Part shown: in pieces, positions 1 through 8,510 of the stretch
How the letters are laid out: every line of letters starts with the position of its first letter
Position numbering within the stretch: the stretch's first letter is position 1
NCBI GenBank assembly: GCA_003132405.1
Contig: PKXQ01000143.1
Location: 1 to 44,798, forward strand
Reading direction: 5' to 3'
Source of the DNA: Acidobacteriaceae bacterium
GTDB lineage: Bacteria > Acidobacteriota > Terriglobia > Terriglobales > Acidobacteriaceae
Length of the DNA: 44,798 nt
Notes under the pieces: model-generated
Told to the model about the DNA's origin: nothing
Databases searched by the model: none
The model's input: the letters and a program-made list of their open reading frames with translations, nothing else
Translations under genes and position numbers: made by a program

Positions 1-2214
1 ATATGTGGTAGTGGAATTATCGCTGTAGGTAACGATAAAGTGTTGAGAGGCCAGGTTGCCATTGACAGCGTTGCCCAGAAAATTCAACGTGCTGTAGCTG
101 CCAGAGGGGAGCGTGACAACGACGTTCTGCCAGGCATCCAGATTGTTGGTTGGGCCAAGGGTGAAAGTGGTGCCGTTCCATGTGACCGAAGTGCCGAGCA
201 GATTATACGAGTACGCGTTGCCGTCGTCATCCAATCCGCCGGTTTGGGAGAAGGTCTGGCCGTCGGTGTAGATGCCATTGACGTTGTAGGCCGTTGTAGT
301 GCCAACGATGGTTGAGGCATTGCCGGGCTGTTCGGTCGAGAAGTAGATGCTTTCCGCTTCCGTGTCTCCACTGTTATTGTCGGCGGCGATGCCGCTCGTG
401 CCTCCGAGGTAACCCGTGGCTTCCGCAGTGTAGGGGGGCAGAGTACCGCCGCTGCCGCTGGTATTGGTCAACTGGTTGTTCACATTCCACATGGTGACTA
501 CGTTCGATCCGCTGCCACTGGCGGGCTGTCCCATGCCGACGAAGATACGGTCGTTGGTGCCATCGTAAAACTCGGTGATGGGGGAGCAGAGCCCTAGCGC
601 TCCACTCGGATTGACATTGGTGTTGTAGGACATGGCAGGAGTGGTGTTAACGACGCCAGTGCTGGCCTTGAAACTGATGGAGAACAGATCCTGCCAATTC
701 GTATTCGTCTGGTCAGTGCCGCAACTGTATAGGGTGGACAGAGCGCTTTTCGGGCCGTAGGTGTAATAGTTGTTGTCGAACGCTCCATAGAACAGAAGCG
801 GGTCGGCGTTCGTGTTTTTGGGTCCCAACTCAACCGCAGTGCCCGAAGCGAGGCTGGTGGCTATCTGCGTCACGGAAGTTCTGCCGGCCGCGTCGTAGGT
901 GGAGAAGACGTAGAGATAGCCGTTGAACATATCGAGCAACGGGCCCGGGCCGGTCGGGTAGCCGTAATTACTAGCACTGTTTCCAAAAGTGTAAGACGGC
1001 GTCGAGGCAGCGGCGAAGTTGGGTGTCGTCGCAGTGGTATTCACCGTAAAGGCGTAGATTTTTTCGGAATCGGTAACGAAGACCTCGTTCAGAATCGGAT
1101 CGTAAACCGGGCCGCTCATCGCTCCCGAGGGCGTGGTTTCGAACGTCGTATTTACGGGAATACAAAAATCCACGGCGGGAGCAACGGTACTGCTGAAGAT
1201 ATTCGAAATGTAATAAAGCAGTCCGTTGTTTGCGCTGATGAAGCCCGTATTACTGGAATAGTCGACGTAGAGATCGGAATGACTGTTGCCGGCGGTGTAG
1301 GCAGTACCGCATCCGGGATGGACAGAAGCGCTGTATGCGAGCGAAAAATCGCAGGAAGCAGTGGTCGGAGTGCACGCTCCATTCGAAAAGGTGCCGGTCA
1401 CGGCGACGGGAGCGGTAGCACTTCCACCCTGGTGGGCGACCCATTTTGTTACATGTAAGTAGGAAGTCGTGGCGCTGCGGTTTTCAATCCAGGCAACCTT
1501 GGTCCCATCGTAGGAGAGCACGGGAGAGAGCGCCGATCCGCCGGTGCCGATCGCGTACGAGAAAAGAAAAGTAGGAGCCGTGCCGGAACAGAATCCGGCG
1601 CCAGCGCTGTCGCTGTAAAGATTGGTCAATCCGATCAGATTGCCTTGTTTAGCCACGGTGGGAGCGGCATTAATGGTGTAGACGGCGAAGTCGGCACTGC
1701 AGCTGGGCGATGAATAATTAGCGGTATAAATTGCCGGACTTTCACCGTAGGAAGTACCTCCGGTCGGACCAAGCGAGACCGACCAGTCGACTTTGGAGCG
1801 CTTGTTCTTGGGCCGTAAAACCGGGCGCATCGGATCCCAGAGAACCAAAGGCTGGAACCCTCGATCGACTTGTTCTTCGTTAATGCCGATGTCCCAATCG
1901 GCGTCTTCTGGCTGATCCTGATCCCCTTCAGCGAGATGTAAGCCGACCGCTGCCGCGAGATCCTTACGGTGCTCCGCCGAGTAGTGCCGGTAGAGGCTTT
2001 GGATAAAGCGGGGATCGTCGCGAAGCAGCATCATCTGTCCGATGGAGCCGTTGCGGGTGTAGATGACGTGGCGGTGGCTCCAATCCTGCGGACCACCAAG
2101 ATCCGATGGCGAAGCGGCAGAAGAGCTCTCTTGTGCGGACATGGCAAACGAAATTGCAAGTACTATTGCGAAACCGAACACGCCGGCTTTCGCGGAACGA
2201 AGCATCCAGCCCAT
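1..2214 (-). CDS. Secreted beta-propeller-like protein, 3' end beyond window
   Basis: An uninterrupted reading frame of 738 codons runs from an ATG at 2214 off the left edge, so the C-terminus is missing. The N-terminus is a signal peptide (basic MGWMLRSAK, hydrophobic GVFGFAIVLAISF, cleavage near AMSA/QES), so the product is exported. A GGGAGAGG ribosome site precedes the start; ATG 2205 is an alternative. The mature part matches the protein at 3002-4903 in several places, sharing SPVLS-DGTKVA, VDY, NNG/DNG-LY, CSP-TEFY-GT-DR and LGGTSGI. The last visible residues form a Ser/Thr/Asn-rich stretch (VTLPSGSYSTLNFLGNAVNG) that looks like an extra beta-sandwich module. The enzymatic or binding role is unknown. 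The exported, repeat-rich beta architecture is inference; the paralogy is seen directly. Confidence 0.85.
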   Translation of the reverse strand, partial: MGWMLRSAKAGVFGFAIVLAISFAMSAQESSSAASPSDLGGPQDWSHRHVIYTRNGSIGQMMLLRDDPRFIQSLYRHYSAEHRKDLAAAVGLHLAEGDQDQPEDADWDIGINEEQVDRGFQPLVLWDPMRPVLRPKNKRSKVDWSVSLGPTGGTSYGESPAIYTANYSSPSCSADFAVYTINAAPTVAKQGNLIGLTNLYSDSAGAGFCSGTAPTFLFSYAIGTGGSALSPVLSYDGTKVAWIENRSATTSYLHVTKWVAHQGGSATAPVAVTGTFSNGACTPTTASCDFSLAYSASVHPGCGTAYTAGNSHSDLYVDYSSNTGFISANNGLLYYISNIFSSTVAPAVDFCIPVNTTFETTPSGAMSGPVYDPILNEVFVTDSEKIYAFTVNTTATTPNFAAASTPSYTFGNSASNYGYPTGPGPLLDMFNGYLYVFSTYDAAGRTSVTQIATSLASGTAVELGPKNTNADPLLFYGAFDNNYYTYGPKSALSTLYSCGTDQTNTNWQDLFSISFKASTGVVNTTPAMSYNTNVNPSGALGLCSPITEFYDGTNDRIFVGMGQPASGSGSNVVTMWNVNNQLTNTSGSGGTLPPYTAEATGYLGGTSGIAADNNSGDTEAESIYFSTEQPGNASTIVGTTTAYNVNGIYTDGQTFSQTGGLDDDGNAYSYNLLGTSVTWNGTTFTLGPTNNLDAWQNVVVTLPSGSYSTLNFLGNAVNGNLASQHFIVTYSDNSTTTY

Positions 2215-2234
2215 AACCTCTCCCTTGGGGTTAG

Positions 2235-2249
2235 TTTGATCAAATTATA
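2235..2249 (-). promoter_or_regulatory. -10 box and palindrome upstream of the leftward secreted protein
   Basis: Reading leftward, a perfect TATAAT (2249-2244) is followed at once by the palindrome TTTGATCAAA (2235-2244), about 20 bases before the start codon at 2214. No good -35 box is visible, so an activator or alternative sigma factor is possible. The palindrome lies near the expected transcription start and could be an operator. Confidence 0.4.
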
Positions 2250-2457
2250 CGAAGGGCTACGACCTCTTAATAGTGCCCATTAGTAATCGGAATTGAGGTT
2301 GAAAAATCAGCAGTTAGGAAGCTCAATTGCTAAGTCTTACGTGCACAAAGGCGTCAACGGACGACAAATGGTCTCGAGCCTGACTGGCGGAGCGCTCTTC
2401 TTCGCCGGTGGCCTGGTCATCTCGATCAGCAGATAAGCCGCCTTGATTACGATCCCT

Positions 2458-2499
2458 GGTTCCCATGTCACAGTTCCCATGTAACGGTTCTCATTTAAC
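2458..2499. repeat. Three tandem 14-bp repeats
   Basis: The contiguous units GGTTCCCATGTCAC, AGTTCCCATGTAAC and GGTTCTCATTTAAC differ at only a few positions. They lie about 90-130 bases before the peptide gene start at 2586, so they may be tandem binding sites for a regulator. That role is inference. Confidence 0.65.
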
Positions 2500-2534
2500 C
2501 CCGCCCTTCTGAGTTCCCCGAGAATAGGGGTTAA
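2495..2534. repeat. Inverted repeat TTAACCCC / GGGGTTAA
   Basis: Perfect 8-base arms at 2495-2502 and 2527-2534 are separated by 24 bases, and the left arm overlaps the last 14-bp tandem unit. A short palindrome, TACTAGTA, follows directly (2535-2542). The position is suitable for an operator or leader structure of the peptide gene. Confidence 0.5.
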
Positions 2535-2585
2535 TACTAGTAAATGGAGAGTGATCCCCTCATAATCACAGCCACGGAGTAGTGT

Positions 2586-2789
2586 ATGAGTCTGAGCCAG
2601 GGGAAGGGGGGGGGACCACCGCTAGATGAAATCGGCGCGAATGCGCAATCCGAGTCGCCGCGGCGGCGGCGAAAGCCTTATCAGAAGCCCGCGTTCCGCT
2701 TCGAGCGCGTATTCGAGACGATGGCGCTGGCCTGCGGAAAAGTGAGCGCGACGCAATCGCAGTGCCGGTTCAATCAGCACACGTCGTAA
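2586..2789 (+). CDS. Small peptide with conserved-looking YxKP...FET..ALxCGK core; possible RiPP precursor
   Basis: This 67-residue ORF starts at ATG 2586 behind GGAGTAGTGT, a good ribosome site. The N-terminal 26 residues are Gly/Pro/Ser-rich and look dispensable. Then comes RRRRKPYQKPAFRFERVF followed by ETMALACGK, and a Cys/Gln/Asn-rich tail (SATQSQCRFNQHTS). A YxxP leader motif followed by a short Cys-containing tail resembles ribosomally made, modified peptide precursors, and small acidobacterial peptides of the general form KPYxxP...CxK. There are two cysteines, near residues 50 and 60. No maturase gene lies beside it, and the next genes are secreted propeller-like proteins. An unmodified signal peptide-like factor or a chance ORF remains possible. 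Confidence 0.6.
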   Translation: MSLSQGKGGGPPLDEIGANAQSESPRRRRKPYQKPAFRFERVFETMALACGKVSATQSQCRFNQHTS

Positions 2790-2847
2790 CGGCTCGCCGA
2801 AGTCGCAAATGCGGCCGCCGCACGTTTGTGGGGGGTATCCTGCAGGT

Positions 2848-2861
2848 ATTACTTCAGTAAT
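2848..2861. promoter_or_regulatory. Palindrome upstream of the rightward secreted protein
   Basis: ATTACT-TC-AGTAAT is a perfect 6-base-arm inverted repeat about 140 bases before the start at 3002. It sits between the peptide gene and the propeller-like gene and could be a regulator site. No clear -35/-10 pair was found around it. Confidence 0.3.
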
Positions 2862-3001
2862 CTCAGCCGCCTGCTTTTTTCCGTTCCTTTTGCCGCGATG
2901 TTTCTTAAAATTGAGTTTCTCAGTCCTCCCCTGCAGGTTGGGCCGCGCGGCGGGGGATGATTCGCCTCCGGCGGATTCCGACGAAAATTTGAGGTGCCAT
3001 T

Positions 3002-4903
3002 ATGCGAGGGTGTGTATTTCGCTGGTTGTGTGGCTGGGCGGGCTTGCTCCTGCTGGGCATAGCAGTTTCGGCTCAGACGGCCCTAGAGCAGAGCTTACCC
3101 CAAGCCGCCTCCATCGAAGAGTTGCACCTCGGGTTTCCGCAGGACTGGAGTTCACGCCATCTGTTGATGCCCGGCATAAGAGTTGATGATCTATTAGCCG
3201 CGGGAGCTCACGATCCGCGCTACGTTTACAACTACGTCATGCGGCAGGTAGCGACAGAAAATCAAAACATTGGGGTGCGGGGACTGCGGCCGCCGCGCAC
3301 CATTCCCAAAAAACATCTTAAGGTTGATTGGGCGGTGTCGCTTGAGAACGGCTACGTGCCGCAGAATCAATTTCCCGCGAAATACCAGTTTGATGTAGTT
3401 CAGGAAAACTGCAATTCCGATTTCGTCGTGTTCGGGTTGACCACCACCGGCGCGCCTAAGACGCCTCAAGGCAACATAGTCGGAATTAACAACCTTTACA
3501 CGAACGCGACTCCAGCATGCAATGGCGGATCGCCGTGGGTGGCATTCGCGTATAACACGGTGGCGCAGACGAACGGCCAGATCAAAACGTCGCCCGTATT
3601 ATCGGAGGATGGCACGAAAGTGGCTTTTGTGGAAAGCACGGCTGGCGGTTCGTATTTCCACGTGCTGGTGCTGCCCAGCCCGATTCCGACGCCGCCGGCG
3701 CAGAGCGGCACGGTGTTATCTCCCAACACTCCGACGGCGTGTCCCGGAGGAAAACCGACCACACCCGAATGCATGACCACGCTCACTATTCAGACCGCTG
3801 CGACCGATTCGAATTCCTCGCCCTGGGTCGACTACAACACGGATATGGCATACGTGGGTGCCGACAATGGCGTGCTCTATAAGATCACTCCGGTCTTCGG
3901 CGGAGGCGCACCGGCACTGGTCAGCGATCCCACGAACTGGCCGGTCACGGTCTCGACCAACACACGCAACACGATATTGACTAACCCCGTCGTGGATGAC
4001 AATGCCGGCTTGATTTTCCTCGGCGACGGCGAGGGATACCTGTACTCCGTATCTCTGACGGCTCCGGCCAAGACAACTGCCGCGACGCAGACCATCGGGT
4101 GGGCCTACGATGGCAGCGGAGACGGGAGTGGAGCGGCGGGCACTGGGATCGTCGATCCGCCAATCGTGGTTAACGACCCTGCCAATACAACGATCGATCA
4201 GGTATTCGCCTTCACCGGATGCAGCTATGTGCTCGGCACTGGCGGAGCCGTGTCGCAGGTTCCAGCGAATTTTGCGACGGGTGTGCCCACCACCGCAAAC
4301 ACGGTCGACCTGGGATCGGCGAGCGGTGACGGCGACTGCACAGGGAAGAACGTCCACTCCGGAACATTTGATAATGCGTTCTGGCTCTACGGATCGACAT
4401 CGGGGCACCTGATGGCGTGCGGATTCGTCAACTCCGGAGGTGTACCAGCAGAGCCGCAGATGTATTTCTTTGACTTTTCGAGCGGCGTAATTACGAGCAC
4501 GGGTTCGACCACCTATCTCGTGGACACTACAAAGGGCGATGAATGTTCACCGCTGACCGAGTTCTACAACGGGACGACAGATCGTATGTTCTTCGGAGCG
4601 GGTAGCACCGGCGACGGTTATTTGATGAGTTCAATCATCACGCCGGGCGGAACTCCGCCGCTATCGACGCCGGGCACATGCACGACGGGTTCGCCGACAT
4701 CCAGTTGCGTGACCTCAACGAGCGCCTTGGGAGGGACCAGCGGGATCATTATCGACAACCAGCTTTCGAACGGTGGAACAAACATCTACTTCTCAACCCT
4801 GGCGGTGGGAGACGTTAACGGCCAGAAGTGCGCTTCGGGATTGGCAGGAGGGTCTACGAATCCATATTGCGCCGTGAGGCTGACGCAGTCGGGTTTGCAG
4901 TAA
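3002..4903 (+). CDS. Secreted beta-propeller-like protein
   Basis: This is a 633-residue exported protein with signal peptide MRGCVFRWLCGWAGLLLLGI, cleaved near VSA/QTA. ATG 3002 follows GAGGTG at suitable spacing. The body is Gly/Thr/Ser/Asn-rich with repeated short strands and motifs such as SPVLSEDGTKVAFVES, DNGVLYKITPVFGG and EGYLYSVS. These read like blades of a PQQ/YVTN-type propeller or a WD40-like fold. Many segments match the divergent gene at 1-2214, so the two are paralogues. This copy is complete and ends soon after the conserved LGGTSGI...IYFST block, whereas the left copy continues into another module. Paired cysteines (for example TPACNGG, CPGGKPTTPEC) suggest disulfides outside the cytoplasm. 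The function is unknown. Confidence 0.85.
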   Translation: MRGCVFRWLCGWAGLLLLGIAVSAQTALEQSLPQAASIEELHLGFPQDWSSRHLLMPGIRVDDLLAAGAHDPRYVYNYVMRQVATENQNIGVRGLRPPRTIPKKHLKVDWAVSLENGYVPQNQFPAKYQFDVVQENCNSDFVVFGLTTTGAPKTPQGNIVGINNLYTNATPACNGGSPWVAFAYNTVAQTNGQIKTSPVLSEDGTKVAFVESTAGGSYFHVLVLPSPIPTPPAQSGTVLSPNTPTACPGGKPTTPECMTTLTIQTAATDSNSSPWVDYNTDMAYVGADNGVLYKITPVFGGGAPALVSDPTNWPVTVSTNTRNTILTNPVVDDNAGLIFLGDGEGYLYSVSLTAPAKTTAATQTIGWAYDGSGDGSGAAGTGIVDPPIVVNDPANTTIDQVFAFTGCSYVLGTGGAVSQVPANFATGVPTTANTVDLGSASGDGDCTGKNVHSGTFDNAFWLYGSTSGHLMACGFVNSGGVPAEPQMYFFDFSSGVITSTGSTTYLVDTTKGDECSPLTEFYNGTTDRMFFGAGSTGDGYLMSSIITPGGTPPLSTPGTCTTGSPTSSCVTSTSALGGTSGIIIDNQLSNGGTNIYFSTLAVGDVNGQKCASGLAGGSTNPYCAVRLTQSGLQ

Positions 4904-4932
4904 ATTTTCCACTCAGGAACGGAAGAAAACTG

Positions 4933-4967
4933 CGGCGGAGACGTTCAGCTCTCCGCCGTCATTTTTT
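4933..4967. terminator. Rho-independent terminator between convergent genes
   Basis: A perfect 8-base stem, GGCGGAGA (4934-4941) with TCTCCGCC (4950-4957), closes an 8-base loop and is followed by GTCATTTTTT. It ends the propeller-like gene at 4903. The left flank (GAAGAAAAC) gives a weaker U-tract in the other direction, so it may also serve the leftward gene ending at 4978. Confidence 0.8.
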
Positions 4968-4977
4968 CCCAGCATCT

Positions 4978-7900
4978 TTATTTTCCCGCATCCACTTGCT
5001 TCACCATGAGCGCGGGCACGTCTTGCTGTTTCACCAGGTTGTTATAGCTCACGACGTCCGTCGAGAGAAGCGCCTTCCATTTTGCCAGCTGTTCATCGAC
5101 CTTTGTGGTGAGCATGTCGAAGACTTCATAAGACTGCTTGGTAGGAGCCGAGTCGGCGCTCTGCACCACGCCACCCAAGGCCACCAGATCGTTATTCAGG
5201 CGCACAGGGAAATTGAGCACATCCTGGCCGCTTTTGGCTTTGGTCTGGATCAGCGCCTCTTCCACTACTGTCATCTTCGCGTCGAGCGCCTTACCCGCAT
5301 CGGCGATGACCTTGGCACGAGGATCATTCTTCAGGCGCGTGTTGATTGCGTTGATCTGGTCGCGGACGTCGCGCATCTGAATGATGGCGTCATCCGTCTC
5401 CGTGACTTTTTCGCGAATCTTCAGCAGCAGGTCGAATTGTTTTGCCAGATCGTCGGAGGTGACTTTCAGCCGGGGATCGGCTTTGATTTCGAGCGGCGCG
5501 GTGTAACTCTTGCCGAGCACGGTCAAACGCACCTGATATGTGCCGGGCAGCGCCACGGGACCGTCGGTATTTCCACCCCAGAGCGGAGCCTTCGGAACTT
5601 TTGTCGCTCCCTCATAGCGGAGATCCCAGACGAAGCGATTCAGGCCGGCATCGGCTGGCAGGCTGGCGGCACTGCCGCCGCGACTGAAGAAATCTTCTTC
5701 TTCGTCGCCCGCTGGCTCCTCTTTCTTCGGAAGCTTGCGTATTACCTTGCCGGAGGAGTCGAGTATCTCCAGCGTGATCTTTGGAGCTTCGGAATCGGCG
5801 TCGGGTTTCTTAGTTTCAGCAGAAGCCGCTGTTGCGGCTGCGTCGGTCTTGACAGCGCCCTCTGCACCGGCGGCTTTCGACTTCCCGTCGTCCGGCTTTT
5901 TGAGCGAAGTCTTCAGCCAATAGCTGATCACAGCGCCGGCCGGCGGATTTTTGCCGACATTGCCGCTGGCGGCGAAAAACCCTCCGCGGAAAACGGTGTG
6001 GCTCGCCGCGCTGGGCGTGAACAGATGTGCCTCCTGCGGGGCGATCGAATCGTCGTACTGCTCGAGCGGAGTGAAATCGTCGAGCACCCAGAAGCTGCGT
6101 CCGTGAGTTGCTAATACCAGATCATTGTTCTTGATCACGAGATCGTTGATCGGCACCGTCGGCAGATTGAGTTGAAGCGGCTTCCAGAGCGCACCATCGT
6201 TGAACGAAACATAGACGCCTTGCTCGGTTCCGGCAAAAAGGAGACTGGGATGCTGCGGATCGATTCTGACGGCATGGACATAATCGTTCGCCGGAATGCC
6301 AGCCACGAGCTTCGTCCAACTTTTTCCGAAGTCAGTTGTCTTGAAAATATAGGGAGCGAAGTCGTCTGATTTGTGGCGTTCTACGGCGACAATCGCGGTG
6401 CCCGGGTCGTGGGAAGAAACTTCGATCATGCTCACCGTGCCCCACTCCGGCATGGCCTTGGGCGTGATGTTCTCCCAGTGACCGCCGCCGTCGCGCGTGA
6501 ACTGAACCAGGCCGTCGTCGGTCCCTGCCCAGATCAGATCTTTTTGCACTGGCGATTCGACCACCGAAAAAATTGTGTCGTACACTTCGACGCCGGTGTT
6601 GTCCTTGGTGATTGGGCCGCCCGAGGCCGCCTGCTTCGCTTTGTCGTTGCGAGTGAGGTCGGGACTGATGATCGTCCAACTCATTCCGGCATCGGTCGTC
6701 TTGAAAAGAACTTCTCCGGCGAAGTACATCGTCTTCGGATCGTGCGGCGAAAACACGATTGGCTCCGTCCATTGGAAACGATGTTTGACATCGGCCGCGG
6801 CCCATCCGATGGGATTCACCGGCCACGGATTGATGGATTGCAGTTCGTGCGTGTGGTGATCGAGGCGCGTGATCTCGCCGCCATAGGAGCCTGCATACAC
6901 GATCTCCGGGTCGTTTGGATCAGGCGCAATGTAGCCACTTTCGCCTCCGCCTACGTCGTACCAATCGGGACGGTCGATTCCGCCTTCCGCGCTCGCACTG
7001 GCGATCGCCACGGTCGAATTGTCCTGCTGCGCGCCATAGATGTAATACGGAAATCGGTCGTCGGTGACAACGTGATAAAACTGCGCCGTCGGCTGGTTAT
7101 ACACGGTGCTCCATGTGTTGCCGCCGTCGGTAGAAATCGTCGCGCCGCCATCGTTGCCGTTCATGAGGCGCTGAGGATTCGTAGGATCGATCCAGAGTGC
7201 GTGGTTATCGCCGTGGGGCGCCCGCAGCCGGCTGAACGTTTTGCCTCCATCATTTGAGCGATACGCGCCGGTGTTGAGAATGTAGACGGTGTCGGCCGAC
7301 TTGGGATCGGCGAAGATGTGCGAGTAATACCACGCGCGCTGGCGAAAGAGGTGATTGTCGTTCATCAGGTGCCAGGAGTCGCCGCCATCTTCTGAACGAT
7401 AGATTCCGCCTTTCTCGGCTTCGACGACTGCCCAGACACGATTGGGATTCGCGCCGGACACGGTGACGCCAATACGGCCGAGAATGCCCTCGGGCAGGCC
7501 GTGGCCTTTGAGTTCCTTCCACGTTGTTCCGCCATCAATGGACCGATAAAGGCCGCTGCCGGGGCCGCCGCTGTCCATACCCCACGGAGTACGCCGCGCT
7601 TGCCACAGTGCCGCGAAGAGGATGTTCGAATTGCTGGGATCGAAGACGACGTCGATGCCGCCGCTCTTGGCATCTTTGTAGAGAACTTTCTGCCAGGTCT
7701 TGCCGCCATCCTGCGTGCGGAAAATTCCGCGTTCTTCGTTGTCTCCGAAGGGATGGCCGAGCGCCGCAACGAATGCGATGTCGGGATTCTTGGGATTGAC
7801 GGCGAGTCGGCCGATGGCGTGCGTGTCGGCCAGGCCGATGAACTTCCACGTCTTGCCCGCGTCAATTGATTTGTAAACTCCGTTGCCGCCAACAATGTTG

Positions 7901-8346
7901 CCGCGAATGCAGGCTTCGCCGGTTCCCACGTAAATCACGTTGGGATCGGATTCCGAAATGGCAATGGCTCCGATTGCGGGCGACGCGTCTTTCGTCTTAT
8001 CGAAAATCGGATGCCAGTTAAGGCCGCCATCAGTCGTCTTCCACACGCCGCCTGCGGTTGAGCCGAAATAGTAGACGTTCTCGTAATCCTTGCCGACGAC
8101 GCCTGAAACAGCCACTACGCGTCCGCCGCGAAATGGGCCCACGAGGCGATATTGCAGGCCTTTCCAAGGGCCCTTGTCCTCGTCATCATTTTGGGCGCTT
8201 TGACTATCGCTGGCCTGCGACGTTTTTGCCTGCTGGTCGGCAGTCGCCGTCTGGTTGGAATCGTCAGCTTTCTTGGTTGATTTTTTCTGTGCGGGCGCTA
8301 TGGTGGCAAGGCATGCAAGCAAAAGGGCGACAGTAATGGTTCGCAA
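4978..8346 (-). CDS. Secreted Asp-box (VPS10/sortilin-like, BNR-repeat) propeller protein
   Basis: This 1122-residue exported protein starts at TTG 8346, preceded by GGAGG at 8355-8359 (8-base spacing). That start gives an ideal signal peptide, MRTITVALLLACLATIAPAQ; a TTG at 8373 would add nine unsuitable residues. The first ~750 residues carry at least ten Asp-box motifs (S/T-x-D-G-G-x-x-W), for example DGGLNWHP, QDGGKTWQK, EDGGDSWHL, TDGGNTWST and RDGGGHWEN. These are the hallmark of sialidase/sortilin/Ycf48-type propellers. After ~residue 780 come a low-complexity Ala/Lys/Asp linker and a C-terminal beta-domain with helices. Such proteins are common in Acidobacteria and Bacteroidetes and are often called glycosyl hydrolases, but no catalytic activity can be read from the sequence. 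Confidence 0.88.
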   Translation of the reverse strand: MRTITVALLLACLATIAPAQKKSTKKADDSNQTATADQQAKTSQASDSQSAQNDDEDKGPWKGLQYRLVGPFRGGRVVAVSGVVGKDYENVYYFGSTAGGVWKTTDGGLNWHPIFDKTKDASPAIGAIAISESDPNVIYVGTGEACIRGNIVGGNGVYKSIDAGKTWKFIGLADTHAIGRLAVNPKNPDIAFVAALGHPFGDNEERGIFRTQDGGKTWQKVLYKDAKSGGIDVVFDPSNSNILFAALWQARRTPWGMDSGGPGSGLYRSIDGGTTWKELKGHGLPEGILGRIGVTVSGANPNRVWAVVEAEKGGIYRSEDGGDSWHLMNDNHLFRQRAWYYSHIFADPKSADTVYILNTGAYRSNDGGKTFSRLRAPHGDNHALWIDPTNPQRLMNGNDGGATISTDGGNTWSTVYNQPTAQFYHVVTDDRFPYYIYGAQQDNSTVAIASASAEGGIDRPDWYDVGGGESGYIAPDPNDPEIVYAGSYGGEITRLDHHTHELQSINPWPVNPIGWAAADVKHRFQWTEPIVFSPHDPKTMYFAGEVLFKTTDAGMSWTIISPDLTRNDKAKQAASGGPITKDNTGVEVYDTIFSVVESPVQKDLIWAGTDDGLVQFTRDGGGHWENITPKAMPEWGTVSMIEVSSHDPGTAIVAVERHKSDDFAPYIFKTTDFGKSWTKLVAGIPANDYVHAVRIDPQHPSLLFAGTEQGVYVSFNDGALWKPLQLNLPTVPINDLVIKNNDLVLATHGRSFWVLDDFTPLEQYDDSIAPQEAHLFTPSAASHTVFRGGFFAASGNVGKNPPAGAVISYWLKTSLKKPDDGKSKAAGAEGAVKTDAAATAASAETKKPDADSEAPKITLEILDSSGKVIRKLPKKEEPAGDEEEDFFSRGGSAASLPADAGLNRFVWDLRYEGATKVPKAPLWGGNTDGPVALPGTYQVRLTVLGKSYTAPLEIKADPRLKVTSDDLAKQFDLLLKIREKVTETDDAIIQMRDVRDQINAINTRLKNDPRAKVIADAGKALDAKMTVVEEALIQTKAKSGQDVLNFPVRLNNDLVALGGVVQSADSAPTKQSYEVFDMLTTKVDEQLAKWKALLSTDVVSYNNLVKQQDVPALMVKQVDAGK

Positions 8347-8510
8347 TTTTTGTTCCTCCGGAGACGTAAACAATAAATCCAGCAGGCCAAAGTTCTCAAC
8401 TGGAAAGAGCCTGGAAACGGCCGACGCAAGTGTATATGGTTTAGACCCGCGAAGTTGGGATGTGAATTGGGATGCGAACGGACTGCCCGAGTTCGGACTT
8501 CGAAAGCCGA

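Larger units (their letters stand above)
2215..3001. other. Divergent intergenic region holding a peptide gene, repeats and palindromes
   Basis: This 787-base stretch separates two divergently read secreted-protein genes. It contains a small peptide gene (2586-2789), three tandem 14-bp repeats (2458-2499), an 8-bp inverted repeat (2495-2534), a palindrome beside a TATAAT box for the leftward gene, and a palindrome at 2848-2861. The density of symmetric sites suggests regulated transcription. No RNA gene is recognised. Confidence 0.6.

Noticed and set aside
2320..2439. Short rightward frame ending in MVSSLTGGALFFAGGLVISI-like residues
   Set aside because: It lacks a ribosome site and a convincing start, and is only a short hydrophobic stretch in a regulatory region.
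4828..6114. 428-codon rightward frame opposite the Asp-box protein
   Set aside because: Its composition (Arg/His/Cys/Leu-rich) and position make it a mirror of the real leftward gene with clear Asp-box motifs.
6373..7257. 294-codon rightward frame inside the Asp-box gene
   Set aside because: It is antisense to a strong coding gene and has no recognisable domain.
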